Below are positions 35,370 to 45,535 of a stretch of 64,000 nucleotides of DNA, one piece after another. This DNA is from Tetrahymena thermophila SB210 (lineage: Eukaryota; Ciliophora; Oligohymenophorea; Hymenostomatida; Tetrahymenidae). The position numbers and the translations under genes are program-made. How positions within the stretch are numbered: position 1 is the first letter of the stretch; every line of letters starts with the position of its first letter. The stretch lies in NCBI RefSeq assembly GCF_000189635.1, contig NW_002476484.1, positions 310,001 to 374,000 of the forward strand, written 5' to 3'. The notes beneath the pieces are model-generated. The model made no database searches and had not been told where the DNA came from. It worked only from the letters and a program-made list of their open reading frames with translations.

Positions 35370-37670
35370 ATGAAAAATTGGTAAATAATTACTTTACTGC
35401 TTTCTTTGGTTATTGTTGCTTAGTCTTCTAGTACTTAATCCTAATAGCTTCAGTAAATTTGCAATTTTTTTGCTTAACAGTATGATAGGTTTTCAACTTA
35501 GTATGCTCCTGATATAAGTTCTTAGAGATGTAGTTTTTGTTAGTATTCCTCAGACTCTAAAGATCCTTATAACTTTGCTTAAGGTTGCTCTTCTTGCCCT
35601 AACTATTCCAACGGATAGTGCTCTTAAGGATGCCAATAAGGTTTTACCTCTACTACTTCGAATATGTGTATTCCATGTCCTGAAGGTTCAACATGTTGTG
35701 CTGGAAACAATGCTTTAAGTGATCCTAACTTTCTTGCTTCAATTTAAAGTTAATAAAGTAATGATCCTTCACTTACCCTATCAAAATAATACTCATCCTT
35801 GATTAATTACACTGGTACAAGATAAGTTACTTGCTTACAAGGATATTTTGCTATAGGACATGTGTGTTAAAAATTACCCTATGGGTGTGCTGCAATGACA
35901 GTTTAAAGCGATTTTTATTACTGCAATTCTTGTTTACCAGGATTTTATTTAGATTCAAATAATGATTGTTCTTAGAATTGCTAGGCTCTCTATGTTCCTA
36001 CAGATGGAAGTCCTTTTGTGGGATAATGCGATTCTTGTATTTCTGCTAATAAGTGTGCTGCCTGTTCTTAAAAATAGAATTATTATTATTTAGAACCTTT
36101 ACCTTCAAGCACTCTTTCCAGTTAATAAAGCTCATAGTAAGGTATCTAGGTGTGCACATAATGTCTTATTTATAATTGTATTGATTGTTCAAGTAACTCT
36201 AAAGCCTGTAATTAATGCGTTCCTTACTATTACTATGATGAGGATTAATAATCTTGCTTACCATGCCCTAGTCCTTCTAAATTTATAACATTAAATGTAG
36301 GAACAACCAAAGATTACTACTCAGGTTGTTTAAATGGTAATAAATTGATTACATCCTACACTTTTAACAAATCTATCCCTCAAAAAGATGGCTTGTAATA
36401 ACCTGCCAACCTTCCAATTATTAAATTAAGTGATGGAACTTTTTCATCTTGTGATAACTATTGTACTTAATGTAATCCTACTTCTTCTAATGGTACCATA
36501 TGCACAGCTTGTATGGCTGGATACTATTTAGATTAAACTTAACCTACTAAACCTGTTTGCAGAAGTTGTCCTACCAACAGCTTGATCTGTTAATGGAATG
36601 CAATCATGAAATAACCTTAAGTTTTAGCTTGTCAAATCAATCCAAATGATAATCCTCCTTACTCGAAAACTTACTATTTATAATTAGATTTTACTGTTTA
36701 AAATTATGGCGAAAATTTCTAAAAATACTCACCAAATAGTGCATGTGTAAAGAATGTTAATAACTGCAAAGAAATGATCAATTAAAATGATCCAAATTTA
36801 ATATCCCTCTGTGCTTCCTGCTATGATTCACCTAATGATTTTGCTGTTGGTGTTTCATCATCAAAAGCAATACCCTATATGATGACTCAAGGAAAAACTT
36901 GTAGACAGTGCAACTTTCCTGGTGCATTAAGTTGTATTTAAGACCCAAATAATAAGTCTGAAATAATTATTTAAAAATGCGGAGATGGATATAGACCCAC
37001 TCCTTCAAATGATGGCTAATCATGTATAAGTTGCTCTTCTAGTTGTGCCACTTGTGATGATAATGGAAATTGCTTAACTTGCAACAAATAGTAAAGATTT
37101 ACTTTGATTTCAAATAATGGAAATACAGTAACTTGTAAAATACCTTATTCATAATCTTACCTTACTTAAGGTTGTATAGATTGGGGTTAGGGAACTACAA
37201 CACCAAGTGTCTACAATTGCTAAAAGTGCTCACCTAATTACATTTTATAGGTTGGTGTAACAGTATAGACAGGTGGTGGTGAATCAAAAGCTAATTTATG
37301 TATGTCTTGTCCTCTCAATTGCTAGACTTGTAATTAAGATAATAGAAGCTAGTGTTTGACTTGCTCTCCTGGATACTACTTGAGTAAAGATAGTTGTGTG
37401 GCTATTCCAACAGGATGTGCATCTTTTAATGCTAATGGACCAAACGGAGGTTCTTGCAAATATTGCTAATATGGTTTTAGATTAATGAATGATTAGTATT
37501 GCTCTCTTTGCTATAGCAATAATTAGAATTCTTTCACAGGAGGCCAATGGTTTGACTGCCCAGGAGCCTAATGCAAATCCTAATAAAATGATGAACCTTA
37601 GTCTTCATCAAGCTCTAATTTAAAAATAATTTCATTAATAGCAATAATATTGTTCAGTTTACTAGTCTGA
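35370..37670 (+). CDS. GPI-anchored cysteine-rich surface protein (immobilization-antigen-like)
   Basis: Single exon, 766 residues, from ATG 35370 to TGA 37668. The N terminus is a signal peptide (MKNWQIITLLLSLVIVAQ). The mature part is densely spaced with cysteines in CxxC patterns, such as CSFCQYSS, CSSCPNYSNGQC and CIPCPEGSTCC. Further on come CDNYCTQCNPT, CSSCATC and CQTCNQDNRSQC. Such furin-like or tandem CxxC units form disulfide-stabilised ectodomains. The C terminus has a Ser-rich linker (EPQSSSSSN) and a terminal hydrophobic segment (IISLIAIILFSLLV) immediately before the stop, the signal for GPI anchor attachment. This arrangement is that of ciliate surface or immobilization antigens coating cilia and pellicle, whose expression is often switched. 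It lacks introns, unlike most neighbours. A decayed copy of its 3' end lies about 440 bp downstream. Confidence 0.85.
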
Positions 37671-39417
37671 TTTACATAATTTAATTTTGAGTTTTTTGTA
37701 AAAATTCTAGCATAAATTGTTTAAAATTTATTTTCCATTTTTTTAATTAAATTTATATTATTAATTTAACAATTAGAAATAATTTAAATAGATTATATTT
37801 ACATTTTTTAATTTCAAATTAAGCAATAATAGGATACTATAAAAAAATTAAAATCAAAAAACATTTGTCTTGCTATTTATTTATTATTTTAATTTTAATC
37901 CTTCTTTTTCTAAACCTTGATATTTTACAAGATCAAATATATAAAACTTTCTTTATATGGGAAATATTATAATACATTAAGATATGATAAAAGTTGCCTA
38001 TAAACTGAAATTAAATCCTAATAAAATGATGAACTTTAGTCTTTATTAAGTTCTAAGTTAGAAATAATTTCATGAGTAATTTTAATAGTGCACAGTTTAT
38101 TAGTGATTTAATTAAGTTAATTTTTTTGTTAAACAACCTTGCTTAAATTATAACATATAGATTTTTGTAATTAATTTTAGCAATTCAAAATTATTATTTT
38201 TTAGTTAACTATTGATATTATCAAATACTTATTTCTTGAGTAAGAAATATACATTTAATAGAACAATAAATATTATTTAATAAAATAAAATAAGAATTAA
38301 AAGAAATAAAAAAAAGATTTTGAAGCAGGTATCGAACCTCATAAAAGAAAAGAAATAAAAAATGTTTGATCAAATTTTTTTTAATTCTTTGAAAAGAAAA
38401 TTTTATCCATTCTAATATATGCCATACTGAAAGGTTAAAAAGATTATCTAAATTTTTTATAATTTTTCAAATTTATTTAAAAAAAATTGAATAATAATTT
38501 CTAAGTATGATTAAATAAATGTCAATTTGATACAATAAAATAATAGTAAAATTATAAAATAAACTAATTATTTTAAATTCAAACAGATCTAAATTTAGCA
38601 TTTTTGAGATTATCTGATGGATTATTCCATAAATTTAAAAACATTTGGTTGATAGTGTATGTAATACTATCCATAGGTCAACTAAAAAACTCAATATTTA
38701 AAAAATAAAATAATAATTAATAAATCGTTTATTTATTTATATTTTGAATTAATCAAATACTAATAAACATAATATCATATTTAGAAGTGATTTTAATAAG
38801 CTTTCTAAATGGTGTGAATAAATTCTGAAGTAAAATTAAATTTAATGTTTGATGAATTCTAATATTTTGATTGTTAAATTTTTTTTTTTTGTTACTTTAC
38901 ACGTATTTTTAGTTTAAATTAAGGTTAATTAATTTTGATTAATTTGATAAAATTTATTAAGGTTTGTTTATTTTTGCACGTTTAAAGGACCAAAATAGGT
39001 ATAGATTTATTTTAAATTTTTTAACAGCTTTGTCTGTCTAGCTTAAGTGGAGAGAGCTCAAAAAGCAAATGACGGAGTTTATTTAGGGTTTAAGTAAAAT
39101 TAATTTGAAATAGTAATATGATAGAAGAAGAATAATAAGAAAAGTCTTGTAAAATAATTACATCGTGTTAATCTAATATTGACTAAATGTATATTTTTTA
39201 TGTCGATCTTTTGTTTGTTTGTTGCTTGTTTGCTTGCTTGCTGTCTTTGCTTATCAAAAATTTTCTTAGTTTAAAAAGAATTAATTAATTAACTAATAAA
39301 ATTAAAGATAAATAATATTTCAATTCAATTTTTAATACAATTCAAAAGGAAGGTTAAATATAAATAGGAATATCAGTAAATAATCTCGTAAAAAATATTT
39401 ATAAGTTTGTAAAAAAA
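37671..39417. other. intergenic spacer with duplicated gene tail and a tRNA-like scrap
   Basis: This contains the partial copy of the upstream gene (38013-38150) and a GGTTCGATACC box on the minus strand at 38338-38328 followed by a T run. The rest is AT-rich without frames. The right part should hold the RER1 promoter, with TTTG/GCTT microsatellites at 39212-39242. Confidence 0.5.
38013..38150 (+). pseudogene. decayed partial copy of the 3' end of the surface-protein gene
   Basis: Starting at AAATCCTAATAAAATGATGA this block parallels 37575-37715, the last codons, stop and early 3' flank of the GPI-anchored protein gene. Shared words include CTTTAGTCTT, AATAATTTCAT and CAGTTTA before the stop region. 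Substitutions and small length changes are spread throughout, and no start or signal peptide precedes it. It is a non-functional remnant, most simply from tandem duplication of a surface-antigen gene followed by loss of the rest. Confidence 0.7.
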
Positions 39418-39993
39418 ATGGATCAAGAAGAAACTATTATAGATAAGTACATCTTTAAGTTTTAAAAAAAATATAGGTAGAAGTTAGAAAAATATATAAT
39501 CTATCCCAAGGAGCGTTGGGCTTTTACCATAGTAGTTGTACTTTTATATATTATTAGAGTTTCTATTTTAGGTGGATTCTATGTTGTCTCCTATGTATTT
39601 GCTCTTTTTGTCTTGCATTTATGCGTATAATTCCTCACTCCTCAAGGATTGCCAGACATAGATGAAGAAGATGATGAAATAGGCTCATTACCAATCCACT
39701 CAACAAATACTGACTCATAAAACCCTATTTCTGCTGACGAAGATGGAGGCTAAATTGAAAAAGGTCCCCTCATTCGTTCTATGAATGAATTCAAGTTTTG
39801 GCATAAATGCACTGTTGCAGCAGTAATTAGTTTATTTTGCACATTTAGCTAGCTATTTGATTTACCTGTTTTCTGGCCCTTCTTACTCGGGTACTTCTTT
39901 ATGCTCTTAGTATTTACAGTTCGCAGACAGATCAGACATATGAATAAATACAACTATTCCTTTTTTGATTTCTTTAGAAAGAGCACAAAATGA
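39418..39993 (+). CDS. RER1: RER1 family ER/Golgi membrane-protein retrieval receptor
   Basis: Single exon, 191 residues, ATG 39418 to TGA 39991. RER1 cycles between Golgi and ER in COPI vesicles and returns escaped or unassembled membrane proteins by recognising polar residues in their transmembrane segments. The sequence has the family signature: [20 protein letters not shown] (first membrane segment) and [20 protein letters not shown] (second). The loop motif FLTPQGLPD precedes an acidic loop, then come [20 protein letters not shown] (third) and [20 protein letters not shown] (fourth). The cytosolic end [12 protein letters not shown] is also typical. Four hydrophobic segments and length match fungal and animal RER1. 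The acidic, Ser/Asn-containing loop between the second and third segments is somewhat expanded. The small basic tail ends RKSTK. Confidence 0.93.
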
Positions 39994-41719
39994 ATAAGCA
40001 TAAAATATTTAGTTTCCTCAAGTACATTTTCTTAAATTCATTAAATAATTAATATAGTTAATTGTAGTTTTTGCTAAATATATGTAAAATCATTCTCATT
40101 TTCTTAGAGTTGCCATTAAGCACTCATAATTTGTATTTTACTTTCTTTGGTGATCAATATTTTTATTTTACTTCTTGATTTATAAGCAATTAATAAAATA
40201 GCAGTTTAGAAATATCTTTAATTCACATAAATTTTATTTTCATTATCCTCAAAATACTAAAAATTATTTTACTTATTTAGTTATTTCGCCTTTATAATAT
40301 AATGATTGCGATAACCAAAATAACAATTTTAAAGAACTAAATTTAAAAGTATATTATTAGTAGATTTTAAAAAATAAATAATACAACTGATTGATATAAA
40401 TTATTTTTTAAACAAACAAAAAATTTTAGTTTTTTATAAACGATAATCTTAAAATAATTCAATAAAATTGGAATTTTTAAAAAGAAAATAAAAATTTTAT
40501 GAGTTATATCAATAAAATTGATAAAATTAATAACACATTGCAATTAAAATTTAAATAAAAATTTTAGAATAAATTAATAAATCATAATGAAATTTTTTAG
40601 AATTACAGCAACGAGTTTTAAATTAATAATTTTAATATAAAAAATCAAAGATAATTTGAGATTTGAATGTTTAAAATAAAATCAAAGAATATCTTTAAAT
40701 CTATTTTTAAATACAAAATAAAATAAATAAAAATCATTGAAATGATAAGTTTATTTTTAGATGTTTAAGTTCAAACATAAAGCAAACTATCTGCTAGATA
40801 TAAATTTTAACTTTAAAAATTAAAACTAATAAAATAAATAATACATTGCAATTTATATTGAAATAAACATTTTACAAAAAATAATGATTGATAATAAATC
40901 AACTTTTTTAGATTGACAAAAACAAATTTTAAATTAATAATTTTAATATAAAAAATTAAAAGTAATAATTTGAGATTTGTAGGAACAAACAATAATAAAT
41001 AAAATCAACGAATATCTTTAAATATATTTTTAAAAACAAAATAAAATTAATCAGAAATCATTGAAATGATATATTTATTTTTAGATGTTTAAATAGTTCT
41101 AACTAACATAAAGCAACCTATCTGCTAGATATATATTTTAACTTTAAAATTAAACTGATGAAATAAATAACACATTGTAATTTATATTGAAATAAATATT
41201 TTACAAAAAATAATAATAATAATAATAATAAATAAACTTTTTTAGATAGATTGACAGTAACTAATTTTAAATTAATAGTTTTAATTTAAAATATCAAAGA
41301 TAATTTGAGATTTGAAGGTATAACAAAAATAAATAAAATCAATGAATATCTTTCAATCTATTTTCAAATGCAAAATAAAATTAATAAAAATCCATTGAAA
41401 TGATATATTTCTTTTTATATAGTTTGTTTATTTTTCAACTTAAACATCTTCTAAATATTTTATTTGACAGAAACAACTGATTTAAATTATTTTAGTGAGA
41501 TACATTAAATCATTTTCAATTAAAGTAATATAAATTATTTGTGAGTTCAAAATTTTAATCAAATCTATTTATTTTAATTATTTTTTAAAGAAAACAAATA
41601 AAAAAATTTTTAATTCAATATAAAAAAAACATCATCAAATTTTAGAATTTAATTTTTTCATAATTGTATTATTTGAGTTAATTAAAATAAAAAGTTTAGA
41701 TTTATTTTTTTATTTAATT
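39994..41719. other. intergenic spacer between convergent genes, largely a tandem repeat
   Basis: RER1 and the helicase end toward each other here. The central ~930 bp are three degenerate tandem copies (separate entry). The flanks are AT-rich without frames. Confidence 0.55.
40495..41430. repeat. degenerate tandem repeat, unit about 323-335 bp, about three copies
   Basis: The word GAATATCTTT preceded by ATCAA recurs at about 40681, 41004 and 41338, giving spacings of 323 and 334. Other shared blocks in order are CACATTGCAATTTA-like, TTTTAGATTGACA-like, TTTTAAATTAATA, ATAATTTGAGATTTG, CATTGAAATGATA and TTTTTAGATGTTTAA. The first copy is the most diverged. An AAT microsatellite (about 41212-41231) lies in the third. 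No copy contains a conserved frame or terminal inverted repeat. Confidence 0.75.
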
Positions 41720-43201
41720 TCACTGCACTCTTTGATGTTGTGTGTTATTTTTCATAACACTAGCCAACTCAGGAATCATATTTTCCATTTTGAAGTCAAG
41801 TAAATCGCATTCAAAACTATCCTTAATCGTATACTTGGCATTTTCGTATACCTTATCATTTTCGAAGAAAGTTAATGATAGACCTAAATCTGCAAATCTA
41901 CCAGTTCTACCAATATTGTGCAAATATTGATGTTTATCTAGGTATTCCAGTTTTTCATTCATTTCTAAGGGCATGTCAAAGTTAATAACTAAACCTACTT
42001 TACGAATATCAATACCTCTACTCATAACACTAGTGGCTAACATAATGTCATAGTTTCCAGCACGGAAATTTTATATATTTTCATTTCTTTTACTTTTATT
42101 AGCACAAGTTGTATATTTCCAATTTAACTTTTCTCTAGCAATCTTACTTTCAAATTCTAAAATGCTTGCTATCTTTCTAAAGAAGATTATAATTTAAGAT
42201 TCCAAATCAGGGTTCTTGGAGTTATATTCAATTACTTAATTGACTAATTGAGTGCAAATCATATACTTTTCTATATCATTCTCCTATTTATTTCCTTTTA
42301 ACACTTATCCATATTAAGTAACACCTTTTAATTTCCAAGGTAACTCAATTGAATACAAAATTTTAGAATCTTCGTCTTAAGTGCTATCAAATTTTAAAGC
42401 ATCATAAATAAATTTAATATTTTTTTCTGTCAAGGTAGCAGAAACAAACTAAATGACAATATCTCTACCCTTTAAAAATACGATTGTTCTTTCTAATTGC
42501 ATCTAAAATGATGTGAGCATATTATCAGCTTCATCAACAGCAATATGACATAAATTATCTAACTATATTAACTTTTCTATCACCAAGTATCTGTAAAGTA
42601 GCTCTGGAGTGGAAATCAATATCTAACCAGATTGAGTAATCTTTTGGTCTTAGAATAGAACTTCTGTAGAAACTCCCTATTAAAAATTTTAATAAAATTA
42701 ATATTAAAGAAACTATCAACTTCGATGAGTATTTACTTCAACCAAAAGATTATTTAAAACGCTTTAAATTTGCAAAGCGAGTGGCTATGTTGACACAATA
42801 ATAATCGATGTAGGACAGTAAACAGTTGCTCCAGTTTAGGAACTCTATCCATGAACTTCTTAGACTGATTGCTAGGATTTTGAAGTCTTTTTATTTTTAT
42901 TTCTGTAAGCAAATTCCAAAGCAGGAATAGCAAAAGTAAGAGTTTTACCTCCACCATTTCTGCACTTGATTGTAATAACTGGCTATATATATTCAATTGT
43001 TTCTCCAATAGACAAATATTAAATCTTCGTAGGCCTTTCGTAAATTTGTTTAATTCTTTCTCTCACTTCAGGAGACAAAGCAAAAATATCATCCCAAGTT
43101 TTATCTGTCTCAATGCTTCTTAAATGCTCTTTCTTAATATCTTCAGTCATGACTGTATTTACTGATTAGTTATCTTTTTTTTCTTCTACTTAATCGCTCA
43201 T
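41720..43201 (-). CDS. DEAD-box RNA helicase, Dbp5/DDX19-like
   Basis: Exons 43201-42737 and 42676-41720 (intron donor GTAAATAC, acceptor AATAG) give 473 residues ending at TGA 41722-41720. Helicase motifs appear in order: Q motif WDDIFALSPEV...PTKIQ, motif I CRNGGGKT, motif Ia region PTSIIIVSTQPLALQIQ, Ib TPEL, II IAVDEAD, III SAT, then SQIIIFFRKI, MLATSVMSRGIDI (V) and HNIGRTGRF (VI). Dbp5/DDX19 remodels mRNPs at the nuclear pore with Gle1. The insertion between motifs V and VI (NFDMPLEMNEKLEYLDKHQ) and the spacing fit that branch best among DEAD-box families. Variant points are Cys for Ala in motif I and Asn for Arg in HRIGRTGR. eIF4A or other DEAD families are less likely but not excluded. 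The N-terminal extension (MSDQVEEKKDNQS) is short and acidic. Confidence 0.85.
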
Positions 43202-44100
43202 CTTCTTTAATCCACAAATAAATATCTCTATCTTTTTATTTATCAAAGCTTATTAATTAATTAATTTATTTATTTTTTTATTTAACTAATTTTTTATTAT
43301 TTTTTTCTCCTTCCTGACCTACGTTTTAATAAGTAAATAAATTATTAAAAAAACAAATACTAAATACTCAATAGAATATAGAGATATTGATTGAAAAATC
43401 TTTTTTTAGCATACAGAAACACATAAAATAATAAAAAGGACATGAAAAAATATAATTATACTGTCTACATATATTTCAAATTCAATAAAATATTTTTATT
43501 ATTTATTAAAAATTTAATTTGCTTAGAAAATTCAGAAGAATAAAATGATCATTGGACAATTATTTTATAAAACAAACACAATAGCTCAGTTAGTTAGAGT
43601 TTGGAATTAAATATTTATTTTTAAAATACTCTACATAAACAAAAATATTTTCAGCTCCCATAAAATATAATGACATACATTAAATTTTAAACCCCTTCTT
43701 TGTTTATAAAATAAAGAAGAATTTCTTTTGTTAATTTATTTTTATAATATTAACCTAAAAATAATTATGGTTTACATTTTATTGAACACTCACATTATAT
43801 CTTGAGAATTAAAGATTTTTAAAGTTTATCAAAATTTTATTTTTTAAAAAAATTTTTACAGTTTAGTAAAATAGAAGAATAATTTTTAATTTTTAAGATT
43901 TTTTTAATAATTTTAAAATCAAAAAGATTTTTCACTAAAAAAATCAACTAGCTGCTAGTTATTTATGAAAGTATGACCCATAAATTATGATGAAATATTA
44001 GATAAAATTTAAAAACCTTTAGAATGTATATTATTACTTTATATCTTATAAAATATTTACAAAATAATTAAATTAGTATTTGATATATTTTTATATTTTA
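43202..44100. other. intergenic spacer with a tRNA A-box-like scrap
   Basis: Promoter side of the helicase. It carries TAGCTCAGTTAGTTAGAG at 43582-43599, resembling a tRNA 5' half. No matching B box follows. The rest is AT-rich with no frame. Confidence 0.45.
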
Positions 44101-45535
44101 TCAATTAGTTTTGATTTTCTTATTAGATTCTAATAAACTATTTAGATTTAAATCCTTTAAAATATCGTCTATAGATTATCTATTTTGTTATAGCTTTTAT
44201 TTGAACTATGAAGTACTAGCTGATTTAATATTTAGTGATTCACAGTCATTAACTATTTTTGTATATTTTTCACTGATTGTTTACTCAAATTACTTAAAAT
44301 CTTTTTAAATTTTTTTAATTTCGTCTTGCATTTTATGAATCTCATTAACTGCTTCGAATGTCTTCTTTTTCTTGCTTTAATAAGTGAATTAATCTAAAAG
44401 ATAATTTATGCATATATTCCATCCATTAATAGATTTTGAAGTATCAGAATCTTCTTTTTCTTTTTCTAAATTAGTTTAAGAAGATTCTTCTTATTCAGCA
44501 GTAAATATTTGGGCTGAACTCCATTTACAAAAGTACTTATGCTCTTCGTAAGGGTTAAAAGCTTCATTGGCTTCATTATTTTATGTAATTATCATATATC
44601 TACCATTATTAGTAGCATAACTTTGCAAAGGTACACATCTTCCACAAAAATCACAATTCAAAGTGCCCTTTCCTGATTGACTATCTTCTTCTAATCTCCA
44701 AGCAAAGGCTGCTAGTGTTTTTCTTACCTAAGTTAGAAAATATTTTTTTAAGATAAATAAATAAATATATTTAATATCATATTTATTTACATCTAATGAT
44801 TTTATTTTGACAAATTTTTAATCTTAAGAGAGTAAGAAATGGTACTGCTAAGGCTATTTATTAAAAATTAAAACAATTTATTTTTTTTAAAAAGAGTAAT
44901 AAATAAATTGCAATTCATTCTAATTATTTGTATCTTAAATATTAAATAAAGTTGTATTACAATAATTTTCAGAAATGAGGTATCAATGCAAGGATATTTA
45001 TCTGATTTATTCTCATCTGAAGAACTCTCTTCTGTTTAATTCATATTATCAAAAGACTCGTAACTATTATAAGCCAACATATATAATTCCTCCATATTTT
45101 ATATCAAAAATTCATCAGTCAAAGAGAAATATATTTAATTGTCATAATTATTCTGATTATACAAACATTCTTCTTTATGAACAGCCATAATACTTCCAAA
45201 AAAGTTCTTAATCAATAAGTCTAAATAAAAATAAATGAGGAAATTATTACAAATGTAATTTTAAATACCCATATCTATTGTTTTTTGTTCTTCTATTTCG
45301 CTTTAGAAAGGTAGATGCGAAGCAGATATCGTTTATTGGCACATAGTGCACTCAAATGTATCTTCTGCAATACAACTAAATCCCCAACTTGCCAAATGAT
45401 ATGGAGTGATCTTTATTTATAAAATGATAATTTATATGAGTGATAAATCTTAAAAGCTACTTTTGAGCTTCGCAGAGTCCATTTTTCAAAAGAATAAGTT
45501 TTAACTCTTGATAAGAAATCAATATAATCAGTCAT
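44101..45535 (-). CDS. C3HC zinc-finger protein (NIPA/ZC3HC1/Rsm1-like)
   Basis: Start ATG at 45535 (MTDYIDFLSRVKTYSFEKW). Exon 45535-45461 joins in phase across an intron (donor GTAGC, acceptor AAAG) to an exon starting at 45410, TPYHLASWGFSCIAEDTFEC then TMCQQT. Stop is TGA 44103-44101. The FLxRVKTYS..W, P..LA..G, C-x2-C and later H-KEE-C order is the C3HC domain of NIPA/ZC3HC1 and yeast Rsm1/Pml39. A second zinc-finger block reads LNCDFCGRCVPLQSY and FNPYEEHKYFCKW, the Rsm1 H-x3-C-x-W pattern. An acidic linker and a helical basic C-terminal region follow (FEAVNEIHKMQDEIKKIQ). Family members sit at the nuclear basket with TPR and are linked to mRNA export or nuclear-envelope organisation. 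A similar site is inferred here. Both zinc-binding sets look complete; the middle introns are approximate. Confidence 0.84.

Noticed and set aside
44975-45190. Plus-strand 71-codon frame
   Set aside because: It lies opposite the linker of the C3HC zinc-finger gene.
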